Source: Flavobacterium oncorhynchi (GTDB taxonomy: Bacteria > Bacteroidota > Bacteroidia > Flavobacteriales > Flavobacteriaceae). From it: a stretch of DNA of 64,000 nt. The notes below the pieces were generated by a model. It searched no databases. It saw nothing but the letters and a program-made list of their open reading frames with translations, and had not been told where the DNA came from. The stretch spans positions 124,001-188,000 of the forward strand of contig NZ_MUHA01000021.1 of NCBI RefSeq assembly GCF_002217355.1, written 5' to 3'. The position numbers and the translations under genes were made by a program. Shown piece after piece: positions 37,923-46,117 of this stretch (within the stretch, counting starts at the first letter, position 1; every line of letters starts with the position of its first letter).

Positions 37923-38255
37923 TTGATTACAGATAGAAAGAATATTTGCTTTACTGTTATATACAACGGTACAATTCGTACAATTGAAACTTATGTACAC
38001 GAATATCCCAGTTTGATGTTTTTGCTTCGAGATAAACTCTTTTTGGATGATTTTGGCGAATGCGGCGGCGTTGGCAGATGTGCCACTTGCGTTATCAAGT
38101 TAAATGATATTAAAGAAAATGCGTTAAAAAAAGATCGAAACGAACCAGCGACATTATCTAAACTAGGATATACGGCTGAGAATGTACGGCTTTCTTGTCA
38201 ATTGTATGTTACAACTGATTTAGAAGATTCGCAGATTGAAATTGTGGAAATGTAG
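37923..38255 (+). CDS. [2Fe-2S] ferredoxin
   Basis: Soluble electron carrier of 110 residues. The cluster loop CGGVGRCATC plus a later cysteine in RLSCQL gives the C-x5-C-x2-C...C spacing of adrenodoxin-type 2Fe-2S ferredoxins. No ATG is near; the upstream in-frame stop at 37917 leaves TTG at 37923 as the likely start, possibly coupled to the DUF488 stop 8 bases before. The redox partner is unknown. It converges with the response regulator gene, leaving only 10 bases between stops. Confidence 0.88.
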   Translation: MITDRKNICFTVIYNGTIRTIETYVHEYPSLMFLLRDKLFLDDFGECGGVGRCATCVIKLNDIKENALKKDRNEPATLSKLGYTAENVRLSCQLYVTTDLEDSQIEIVEM

Positions 38256-38265
38256 TTTGTAAAAG

Positions 38266-38979
38266 TTAGTTAGCAGAATTTAAAATTCTTTGTTTTACAT
38301 GATCCATGTACGATCTGCCAATTACATATCTTAAACCTTCAATTTCTACGCTGTTTCCTTCAACTGCGTCGATCTTATCAATGGCAACAGTATACGATCT
38401 ATGTATTCTTAAAAAATTTCTTTCCGGCAGTAAATCGGTAAAGTCGGATAAGGTGCTGTGTATGATGTATTTACCTGTTAAGGTGCTTATTTTTAGATAA
38501 TCTTTCAAGCTTTCGATAACCAAAATCTCATTCAGGAAAATCTTCTTCATTCTTTTCTTATCTATTTTGATAAAAATAAAAGGATTTTCAGCAGAATTTT
38601 CAGGAGTAGGATTGGATTTACTTTCCAGTCTTTTACTGATTTTGTTCAAGGCCTTCATTAGCCTTGGAAACTCGACAGGTTTCACTAAGAAATCCAAAAC
38701 ATCAAGTTCATAAGTTTCTATTGCAAATTGACTGTACGCACTAGTAATAATAAGTAAAGGCGGATCTTCCAGGCTTTTTATAAAATTAATACCATCAAGA
38801 ACAGGCATATTAATGTCTAGAAAAATGACATCAACTTTATTGTTTTTTACAAAATTCAAACCTTCTATTGGATTACTAAAAGTATTTATAACCTCAAAAT
38901 TTTCAAGCGGTTCTAAATAATTTTTAATAACATTAATAGCCAATGGCTCGTCATCTATAATCAAACAATTTATTTTCAT
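38266..38979 (-). CDS. LytTR-family response regulator
   Basis: A 237-residue regulator: receiver domain (1-120) with phospho-acceptor Asp55 in VIFLDINMPVLDG and acidic Asp9/Asp10, then a LytTR DNA-binding domain (about 140-235; KRMKKIFLNEILVIESLKDY, NFLRIHRSYTV). It lies 65 bases downstream of a LytS-type sensor kinase gene and forms a pair with it. Target genes are not evident; the divergently transcribed symporter/GH130 operon is one possibility. Confidence 0.93.
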   Translation of the reverse strand: MKINCLIIDDEPLAINVIKNYLEPLENFEVINTFSNPIEGLNFVKNNKVDVIFLDINMPVLDGINFIKSLEDPPLLIITSAYSQFAIETYELDVLDFLVKPVEFPRLMKALNKISKRLESKSNPTPENSAENPFIFIKIDKKRMKKIFLNEILVIESLKDYLKISTLTGKYIIHSTLSDFTDLLPERNFLRIHRSYTVAIDKIDAVEGNSVEIEGLRYVIGRSYMDHVKQRILNSAN

Positions 38980-39044
38980 TTCTCTATTATTACTTTTTAA
39001 GCAAAATAATCCAGCGTATAAAATTTAGTATAAGAAAAGTCGTT

Positions 39045-40103
39045 CTAAGTGACTTTAATTACAAGCTTTACGACAAAAATATTCTTTTTCTTTTTAAATG
39101 AAAGGTTATACTCGTTTTTATTATAACCCAGTTCTAACCTTTTTTTTACATTCTCGATACCTATACCGCTTGATACATTAAAATTGTCTTCAAGATCAGT
39201 AGTTTCGGGTTGTGGGTTCGAAACTGTAAAGTGCAGAAAATTGCCTTTTACCTTAAATTTTATATCAATTACAACTTTCCCCGTGTTTTTGTTTACACCG
39301 TGTTTAAAAGCATTTTCTATAAAAGTCAATAATATAATAGGAGCAATCTCTTTGTCGTGAATATCTCCCGAAACAGACATGTTTATAATCAATCGATCGT
39401 CGTTTCTAATTCGCTCGAGATCAAGATAATTCTGAATACATAATATTTCATTTTCCAGCGATTGTCTGGTGCTTTTTGTGTCATACAACATATAACGCAT
39501 TAACTCTGAAAGCTTAAGTACAATTTTTGGTGCTTTGTTTGACTTTTCGACAGACAGCGAATAAATATTATTAAGTGTATTAAAGAGAAAATGCGGCGAT
39601 ATTTGAGATTTCAAAAACAATAATTCTGTTTCTAATTGTGATTTTTCAAGATCAGTTACGCGTTTTTGCTCCTTCATGAAATCTAATGTAATCTTAATAG
39701 CCGTAACAAAAGTGATGACATATAATTCGCCAATCATCATATCAATCGTGTAATTGAGCGAAAGTTTGTCGATAGTTTCTGGTCCTTCCGGCCAAACATC
39801 ATGATTTATTAATAAATAAGTAAGATTGAATTTTATAATAACCATTATAAATATCGAAGACAAAACCGCAAGTATATATAAAAGGTATTTTTTTCGGTAA
39901 ACTAAATAAGGCATGAAGACAAGAATATTCAAGTAACATAAGGTCATATGAATAGGAAATCCTAGTAAATTAGTCTTGAAAGAGTAGCCGTAATCATTAA
40001 AATAAATTCCCCAGCGAAAAGTATTAAACAAGAAATAAGTAAGCCAAAAAAGGATATGATATTGTAATGGTATTCGATATAATTTGCTCGTGCTGAAATT
40101 CAT
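39045..40103 (-). CDS. LytS/YehU-type sensor histidine kinase
   Basis: Membrane sensor of 352 residues with four hydrophobic segments in the first 140 residues, a short coiled linker (EQKRVTDLEKSQLETE) and a His_kinase domain with likely phospho-acceptor His171 in LKSQISPHFLFNTLNNIYSL. The HATPase part has FIENAFKHGVN and SSGIGIENVKKRL. There is no large extracellular domain, so the signal is probably membrane-embedded. It is the first gene of the pair with the LytTR regulator. Confidence 0.92.
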   Translation of the reverse strand: MNFSTSKLYRIPLQYHILFWLTYFLFNTFRWGIYFNDYGYSFKTNLLGFPIHMTLCYLNILVFMPYLVYRKKYLLYILAVLSSIFIMVIIKFNLTYLLINHDVWPEGPETIDKLSLNYTIDMMIGELYVITFVTAIKITLDFMKEQKRVTDLEKSQLETELLFLKSQISPHFLFNTLNNIYSLSVEKSNKAPKIVLKLSELMRYMLYDTKSTRQSLENEILCIQNYLDLERIRNDDRLIINMSVSGDIHDKEIAPIILLTFIENAFKHGVNKNTGKVVIDIKFKVKGNFLHFTVSNPQPETTDLEDNFNVSSGIGIENVKKRLELGYNKNEYNLSFKKKKNIFVVKLVIKVT

Positions 40104-40643
40104 AATTCAAAGTATGTTTTGAGACCTTTTTTGATGTTTGTCTTCGTTTAGATGTCGTTTGTCTAAAATAATTTAAGTAAAATTTAATTTTGCATAAATT
40201 TAAAGTTAAATTATTATTTTTTTTAATGAATGGCCTTACTTGTAAGTTTTGTTTGTAATTCTAAAAGTAAGCTGTAAAATAAAGCAAATTAAAAATAATA
40301 GTCAACAAGCTTTCTTTGTTCAACAAACAGTAATTAGTGATTTGAGAAAATTTTTATTTAAAACCGCTGGAAAAAAACTTGCTTTTGCAACAAAGAAAAA
40401 CACTCAACATTATAAAATATTAAGTCATGCTTACAAAAGATCAGTACCGTGTTATTACCAAGTTTTTCTTAAAGATTCTAAAATCTATGTAGGAGTAACA
40501 TCTTCAAAACCTGAGACTTTACATTGCAGTCCATGTCATAAAAGTCGAAATAATAGATCAATGTTATTGGTCTAAAATTGTCACGAATAAAAACGGAATA
40601 CCAACATAAATTTAACTAACCCCTAAAAACAATATAATAATTA
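40104..40643. other. Intergenic region, kinase/symporter, possible decayed ORF
   Basis: About 540 bases between divergent genes. Promoters for both are expected but I see no clear boxes. From the ATG at 40430, one frame reads MLTKDQYRVITKFFLKILKSM, hits two stops, then continues open as YIAVHVIKVEIIDQCYWS to a stop near 40608. This could be a decayed small gene; the family is not recognised. Confidence 0.35.
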
Positions 40644-42521
40644 ATGAATATCATTGACATAGCAATCATCATAGCATACATTGTGCTATCAGTAGGAATA
40701 GGAATCTGGATTTCCAGAAAAGCTTCAAAAGGTTTAGATGATTATTTCCTTGGCGGAAAAACAATCAAATGGTATTTTTTAGGTTTAAGTAACGGATCAG
40801 GAATGTTTGATGTTTCAGGAACTTCCTGGATGATTGGAGTACTGTTTTTATACGGTGTAAAAAGTTTTATGTTTATGTGGCTTTGGCCCATTTGGAATCA
40901 GATTTTTGTAATGATGTTTCTCGCCGTTTGGATACGAAGGTCAAAAGTAATGACGGGTTCTGAATGGATTTTAACTCGTTTTGGAAACGATAAAGCTGGA
41001 AAAGCATCTCATATTATTGTCGCTATTTTTGCGATTATTTCTACAATAGGTTTTATTGCCTACTTTTTTGAAGGAATTGGGAAATTTATAACCATTATTC
41101 TTCCTTGGGATTTAACGCTTCATTCTGGCGATTTAATTCTATTAACCTCAGAGCGTTCTTATGCTTTAATAATCATATTTTTAACTACAATTTATACGGT
41201 AAAAGGCGGGATGTTCTCTGTAGTTGCAACTGAAGTTGTGCAATATTTAATTATGATTATTGCCAGCGTTTTAATTGCAGGTTATGCTTTTGTAAATTAC
41301 ACAGATATTCAAATAAACTCAGTAATTACTGAAGAATGGAAAAACGTCTTCTTTGGATGGCAGTTTGAAACGCAGTGGAGTGAAAAGTTCCAAACCTTCA
41401 ATAATTTAATTGATTCTGAGGGTTATAAAATGTTTGGCGCTTTTATCGGAATGACATTGTTTAAAGGTTTCTTTGCCAGTGTTGCAGGACCAACGCCAAG
41501 CTACGATTTACAAAGAATTTTGTCTACAAAATCAGTAAAAGAAGCTGCTTATATGAGTGGTTTTACCAACTTAATTTTGTTCATTCCAAGATATTTATTA
41601 ATTACAGGAATTGTTGTAATTGCCTTGATAAATTTAGCGCCGGAATTAAATGCTAATTTAAATTTAACGGGAGCCGATTTAGAATTATTAATGCCAAAAG
41701 TGGTCAATTTATATCTTCCAGTAGGTATTAAAGGACTTTTATTAGCTGGTTTATTAGCCGCTTTTATGTCTGGGTTCTCTGCTTTTGTAAATGCGGGACC
41801 AGCTTACATTGTAAATGATATTTACAAAAAGTACTTCAAGCCGGTTGCATCAAATGCACACTATATAAAAGTAAGCCAGATATCTTCATTCGTAGTTGTT
41901 GGTTTGGGAGTTTTTATGGGATTCTTCGCAGAATCGATTAATTCTTTAACCTTATGGATTACAAGTGCTTTATACGGCGGTTATGTAGCAGCGAATTTCC
42001 TAAAATGGATTTGGTGGCGTTTTAACGGCTGGGGATATTTCTGGGGAATGTTTGCAGGTTTAATCGTAGCTTCTTTACAATTTGTTTTAGGACAATATAA
42101 AGGAACATTTGCAGAAGGAACATTTTTGTATGATTTATCACAAGTGCAGGCGATTTACTTGTTTCCAGCAATATTTGGATTCTCAATTTTAGGCTGTCTT
42201 TTAGGAACGTTTTTAAGCAAACCTACAGATATGGAAGTTTTAAGATCTTTCTATACAAATGTTAGACCTTGGGGATGGTGGGGACCAGTTTATAAAACAT
42301 TAAAAGCAGAAGATCAAAAATTCGAAAAGAACAACGATTTCTGGAAAGATATGCTAAATTGTGTAATCGGAATTGTGTGGCAGTCAAGCATGATTTTACT
42401 TCCAATTTATTTTGTTATCAGAGATTATCCAAAAGCGTTTGCAGCGTTACTGGTATTTTTAGTAACAATGATAATTTTAAAATTCACTTGGCTTGATAAA
42501 GTTCGAAAAATAACGGATTAG
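40644..42521 (+). CDS. Sodium:solute symporter (SSS family)
   Basis: Inner-membrane Na+-coupled transporter of 625 residues with about 14 hydrophobic helices. SSS features include RKASKGLDDYFLGGKTIKWY at the N-terminus, ATEVVQYLIMIIA in mid-protein and LLAGLLAAFMSGFSAFVNAG near helix 9. It heads the rightward operon with GH130, CBM9-like and GHL10-like genes. A likely substrate is a sugar or small oligosaccharide such as Man-GlcNAc that the cytoplasmic phosphorylase would then split; this is inferred from the signal-less GH130 partner. Confidence 0.9.
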   Translation: MNIIDIAIIIAYIVLSVGIGIWISRKASKGLDDYFLGGKTIKWYFLGLSNGSGMFDVSGTSWMIGVLFLYGVKSFMFMWLWPIWNQIFVMMFLAVWIRRSKVMTGSEWILTRFGNDKAGKASHIIVAIFAIISTIGFIAYFFEGIGKFITIILPWDLTLHSGDLILLTSERSYALIIIFLTTIYTVKGGMFSVVATEVVQYLIMIIASVLIAGYAFVNYTDIQINSVITEEWKNVFFGWQFETQWSEKFQTFNNLIDSEGYKMFGAFIGMTLFKGFFASVAGPTPSYDLQRILSTKSVKEAAYMSGFTNLILFIPRYLLITGIVVIALINLAPELNANLNLTGADLELLMPKVVNLYLPVGIKGLLLAGLLAAFMSGFSAFVNAGPAYIVNDIYKKYFKPVASNAHYIKVSQISSFVVVGLGVFMGFFAESINSLTLWITSALYGGYVAANFLKWIWWRFNGWGYFWGMFAGLIVASLQFVLGQYKGTFAEGTFLYDLSQVQAIYLFPAIFGFSILGCLLGTFLSKPTDMEVLRSFYTNVRPWGWWGPVYKTLKAEDQKFEKNNDFWKDMLNCVIGIVWQSSMILLPIYFVIRDYPKAFAALLVFLVTMIILKFTWLDKVRKITD

Positions 42522-42528
42522 AAAAAAG

Positions 42529-42664
42529 TAAACACGGTAGAAACATAGATTTTTATAATTAGAAAAGAAGAATTACAAAAGAAAGGTTCCACACATATAG
42601 CTGCATCTTTTGAACTAACCAAAACCACTTTTTAGATTTTAAAAACTATGTTTCTATGTGTTTA
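42529..42664. repeat. MITE-like inverted repeat element
   Basis: Imperfect terminal inverted repeats of about 20 bp: TAAACACGGTAGAAACATAG at 42529-42548 and CTATGTTTCTATGTGTTTA at 42646-42664, differing by one substitution and one gap. They bound about 97 AT-rich bases without an ORF. It sits in the 214-base gap between the symporter and GH130 genes. Size and structure fit a small non-autonomous repeat. Confidence 0.55.
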
Positions 42665-42735
42665 AGAAATAGAAAGCTTTGATAAAGTCTTTACAACAAA
42701 CAACAGAAAAAAAACAATAAACAAAAAATATAAAA

Positions 42736-43701
42736 ATGAGCACTATTCCTTGGCAAGACAGACCCGAAAACAGCAATGATGTAATGTGGAGATACACTGA
42801 AAATCCTATTATTGAAAGATATGCTATACCATCATCAAACAGTATTTTTAACAGTGCTGTAGTTCCTTTTGGAGATGGGTTTGCGGGAGTTTTCCGTTGT
42901 GATAATAAAGCAGTTCAAATGAACATTTTTGCCGGTTTTAGTAAAAACGGAATCGATTGGGAAATTAATCATGAACCAATCGAAATGAAAGCAGGTAATA
43001 CAGATATGATCGAATCTGCTTACAAATATGACCCACGTGTTGTTTTTATCGAAGATCGTTACTGGATTACTTGGTGTAATGGTTACAACGGGCCAACGAT
43101 TGGTATTGGATATACATTTGATTTTAAAGAGTTTTTTCAATGTGAAAATGCCTATTTGCCATTCAACAGAAATGGTGTTTTGTTCCCGCAAAAAATCAAT
43201 GGAAAATATGCTATGTTAAGTCGTCCAAGTGATAACGGACATACACCTTTTGGAGATATTTGGATTAGTTACAGCCCAGATATGAAATACTGGGGAGAAC
43301 ACCGTTTGGTCATGAAACCAACTCCTTTTGAAAATAGTGCTTGGCAGTGTACCAAAATTGGAGCAGGACCAATTCCAATTCTTACAAACGAAGGCTGGTT
43401 AATGATCTACCACGGAGTTATTAATACTTGCAACGGTTTCCGTTATGCAATGGGTTCAGCACTTTTAGATGTTGATTCTCCAGACAAAGTAAAATACAGA
43501 ACACAGCCTTATTTATTAGGACCTGCAGAACTTTATGAAATGGTTGGAGATGTACCAAACGTAGTTTTCCCATGTGCTGCTTTGCATGATACAGAAGAAG
43601 ATAAATTAGCCGTTTATTACGGTGCAGCTGATACAGTAGTTGCCATTGCATTTGGTAAATTAAGTGAAGTAGTGCAGTTTACAAAAGATAACAGTTTATA
43701 A
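42736..43701 (+). CDS. GH130 beta-mannoside phosphorylase
   Basis: Five-bladed propeller enzyme of 321 residues without a signal peptide, so probably cytoplasmic. It has [40 protein letters not shown] and LMIYHGVIN, family hallmarks including the catalytic aspartate and phosphate-contact region. Within a locus holding GH92, GH20 and glycosylasparaginase genes, the likely substrate is beta-1,4-mannosyl-N-acetylglucosamine from the N-glycan core, cleaved by phosphate to mannose-1-phosphate and GlcNAc, as for Bacteroides BT1033. Mannosylglucose phosphorylase is the main alternative. Confidence 0.9.
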   Translation: MSTIPWQDRPENSNDVMWRYTENPIIERYAIPSSNSIFNSAVVPFGDGFAGVFRCDNKAVQMNIFAGFSKNGIDWEINHEPIEMKAGNTDMIESAYKYDPRVVFIEDRYWITWCNGYNGPTIGIGYTFDFKEFFQCENAYLPFNRNGVLFPQKINGKYAMLSRPSDNGHTPFGDIWISYSPDMKYWGEHRLVMKPTPFENSAWQCTKIGAGPIPILTNEGWLMIYHGVINTCNGFRYAMGSALLDVDSPDKVKYRTQPYLLGPAELYEMVGDVPNVVFPCAALHDTEEDKLAVYYGAADTVVAIAFGKLSEVVQFTKDNSL

Positions 43702-43708
43702 AAAAGAG

Positions 43709-44776
43709 ATGGTTTTAAAACTTAAATGGCTTGCTGTTGCTTTAGGCTTGATTTCGATAACTGGATATTCACAGTCAAAGAAACCGGTTATTCCTAAAAC
43801 GTATGTTGCGGCAAAAACAACGAAACCAATCGTAATTGACGGAGACGAGTCTGATGCTTCGTGGAGTAAAGCAAATTGGACAGATCTTTTTGAAGATATT
43901 GAAAATGGTGTAAAACCAAAGTATGCAACCAAAGTAAAAATGCTTTGGGATGAAACCAATTTCTATATATTAGCAAAAATGGAAGAACCGCACGTTTGGG
44001 CAAATTTAAAACAACGCGATACCATTATTTTTTACAACAATGATTTTGAAGTTTTTGTTGATCCAGACAGTGATACCTTTAACTATTACGAATTAGAAAT
44101 AAACGCTTTAAATACTGCTTGGGATTTGTTCCTGACAAAACCATATAGAGAAAGCGATATTGTCGTGGCAAACGATTGGAATATTCCAGGTTTAAAATCA
44201 GCAGTAAAAGTTAACGGAACACTTAATAATCCAAACGATACAGATGAAGGCTGGGTTTTAGAAATGGCCATTCCGTGGGCAGCTTACAAAACCACATTCT
44301 TTGATCAAAATGTTCCAGCAGATAAATTTTGGAGAGTCAATTTTTCGAGAGTCAACTGGCAGCACAGCATTAAAAATGGAACTTACGAGCGAAAGAAAGA
44401 TGCCGAAGGAAAATTTTTGCCTGAGTACAACTGGGTTTGGTCGCCAATGGGTGTAATCAACATGCATGAGCCAGAAAAATGGGGTTATGTTTATTTCTCC
44501 TCTAAAGAAGGAAAAGATACCTTTACAATTCCGCAAGACGAAAAAGTAAGATGGGAATTGTATACACTATACCGCGCTCAAAAAGGATACTTTGAAAAAC
44601 ATAAAACTTGGGCAAAGTCTATTGCAGATCTTACCGCAAAAAGCATTAGTGTTGATGGTAAAATTTTAAAACCAACAATAGAAAATCACTCATCAGGATA
44701 TAATATTTTAGTAAAAAGTCCATTCAGCAATACAACATTTGTAATAAGGCAGGATGGAAAAATAATCACAAAATAA
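43709..44776 (+). CDS. Carbohydrate-binding family 9-like exported protein
   Basis: Exported 355-residue protein with a signal peptide ending at ITGYSQ and a CBM9-like DOMON beta-sandwich (about 30-240: KPIVIDGDESDASWSKANWT; FEVFVDPDSDTFNYYELEIN; WRVNFSRVNW). About 90 C-terminal residues are not recognised. It starts 7 bases after GH130 and stops 6 bases before the next gene, so the three are tightly coupled. Likely role: periplasmic or surface sugar binding. Confidence 0.85.
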   Translation: MVLKLKWLAVALGLISITGYSQSKKPVIPKTYVAAKTTKPIVIDGDESDASWSKANWTDLFEDIENGVKPKYATKVKMLWDETNFYILAKMEEPHVWANLKQRDTIIFYNNDFEVFVDPDSDTFNYYELEINALNTAWDLFLTKPYRESDIVVANDWNIPGLKSAVKVNGTLNNPNDTDEGWVLEMAIPWAAYKTTFFDQNVPADKFWRVNFSRVNWQHSIKNGTYERKKDAEGKFLPEYNWVWSPMGVINMHEPEKWGYVYFSSKEGKDTFTIPQDEKVRWELYTLYRAQKGYFEKHKTWAKSIADLTAKSISVDGKILKPTIENHSSGYNILVKSPFSNTTFVIRQDGKIITK

Positions 44777-44782
44777 ACCACT

Positions 44783-45862
44783 ATGAAACTACCAAAACTA
44801 TTACTTTTTTTATTAGCATTTAGTATTTTTTCATGTACTAAAAAAGAAGAACAAACCACTTTTAAATTTGGAGTATGGACAACAGCCGATGCCAAAAAAT
44901 CGGATGCAGATTATACAAAAGAATTTAAAAAATACAAAGATGGAGGAATTGATGAAGTGCTTATAAACACTTCGACAGATCCAAAACTTTTAAGCCGCTT
45001 AGTGCCTTTGGCAGCAAAAGAAGGTTTAAAAGTACATGCTTGGATTATGGCAATGAACAGACCTGGAGACTCAATTGCATTGCAGCATCCAGAATGGTAT
45101 CAAGTAAGTAAAGAAGGTAAATCATGCTTTGATACACGCCCTTATGTAGATTACTACCAATGGTTATGTCCAACTAGAAAAGAATCTAGAGAGCATGTTT
45201 TAAAATTAGTTGAAGAATTAGCAAAAGTGGAAGGAATCGAAAGTGTTCACTTAGATTATATTCGTTTCCCAGACATCTTTTTACCAATTAGTTTATTGCC
45301 AAAATACAACTTAGTTCAAGATGTAGAATTACCGCAATTTGATTTCTGTTATTGTGATGAATGTGTGAAAGCATTCGAAAAAATCCATCACAAAAATCCA
45401 AAAGAAAGCCACAATACTTCAATAGATATGGAGTGGAAAAACTTTAGATTAAATGCTATTCAAGCTGTAGTAAATGATGCTTATGATATTGTTCATAAAC
45501 ACAATAAAAACCTAACTGCAGCAGTATTTCCTTATCCAGAAATGGCGGATCATATGGTGCGTCAGCGTTGGGACAAATGGAATATTGACCAAGTGTATCC
45601 AATGATTTACAACAGTTTTTACGATGAAGAAATTGACTGGGTTGGTTATGCTACAAAACAAGGTGTTGCTGATTTAAAAGATAAAAAAACAAAAATCAAC
45701 ACAGGAATTTATGTTCCAGGCTTAAAGACAGATAAAGAGCTGAAAGAAGCAATTTTATATGCAAAAGAAAATGGAGCAGTTGGAGTTTCTTTCTTTGATG
45801 GAAATGCTTTGTCTGAAAGTAATTTTAAAACAATTAAAGAAACAAAAGCAAGTTTAAAATAA
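44783..45862 (+). CDS. GHL10-like putative glycoside hydrolase lipoprotein
   Basis: Lipoprotein of 359 residues with lipobox AFSIFSC (Cys18). The body looks like a TIM barrel of the family-10-like (GHL10/DUF187-type) glycosyl hydrolases: DEVLINTS, VHAWIMAMNRPGD, ESVHLDYIRFPDIF with a candidate catalytic Asp, LTAAVFPYPEM and IDQVYPMIYNSFYDE. A cysteine pair in FCYCDECV is unusual. Activity is unproven; tight coupling to GH130 and CBM9-like genes suggests action on N-glycan fragments. Confidence 0.7.
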   Translation: MKLPKLLLFLLAFSIFSCTKKEEQTTFKFGVWTTADAKKSDADYTKEFKKYKDGGIDEVLINTSTDPKLLSRLVPLAAKEGLKVHAWIMAMNRPGDSIALQHPEWYQVSKEGKSCFDTRPYVDYYQWLCPTRKESREHVLKLVEELAKVEGIESVHLDYIRFPDIFLPISLLPKYNLVQDVELPQFDFCYCDECVKAFEKIHHKNPKESHNTSIDMEWKNFRLNAIQAVVNDAYDIVHKHNKNLTAAVFPYPEMADHMVRQRWDKWNIDQVYPMIYNSFYDEEIDWVGYATKQGVADLKDKKTKINTGIYVPGLKTDKELKEAILYAKENGAVGVSFFDGNALSESNFKTIKETKASLK

Positions 45863-45968
45863 GAAAAACTTTATTTAGAACAAAAGCATAGTATCGTTAC
45901 AAATTACTTCAATAATAGCTGCGAGCGTATACCAAACGTTTTGGCAGAATAATAAAATAAAGGAATAT

Positions 45969-46005
45969 AATAGGGAGCCCATAAATGCTTCCTATTGTGT
46001 TTTTT
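45969..46005 (+). terminator. Terminator of the symporter-GH130 operon
   Basis: Stem AATAGGGAGC (45969-45978) and GCTTCCTATT (45987-45996), one G:T wobble, 8-base loop, then GTGTTTTTT. It lies 107 bases past the GHL10-like stop and separates that operon from the GH20 gene. Confidence 0.72.
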
Positions 46006-46117
46006 AAGAATGTTGCAATGACACAGAAAAATGCATAGCGTTTTCTAAAAAAGAGTATCTTTTGAAGGATAAAAAAATACATCAGTTTAAAATCATATCC
46101 TATTTAAAATAATAATT

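Noticed and set aside
38266..40103. The two-component pair considered as a hybrid two-component system of the PUL
   Set aside because: The two genes are separate, lack a periplasmic sugar-sensor propeller, and are LytS/LytTR type; no direct link to the glycan genes is visible.
40249..40575. A 108-codon open frame before the symporter gene
   Set aside because: It starts at TTG, its composition is unlike a folded protein, no family is recognised, and another frame in the same stretch looks more protein-like.
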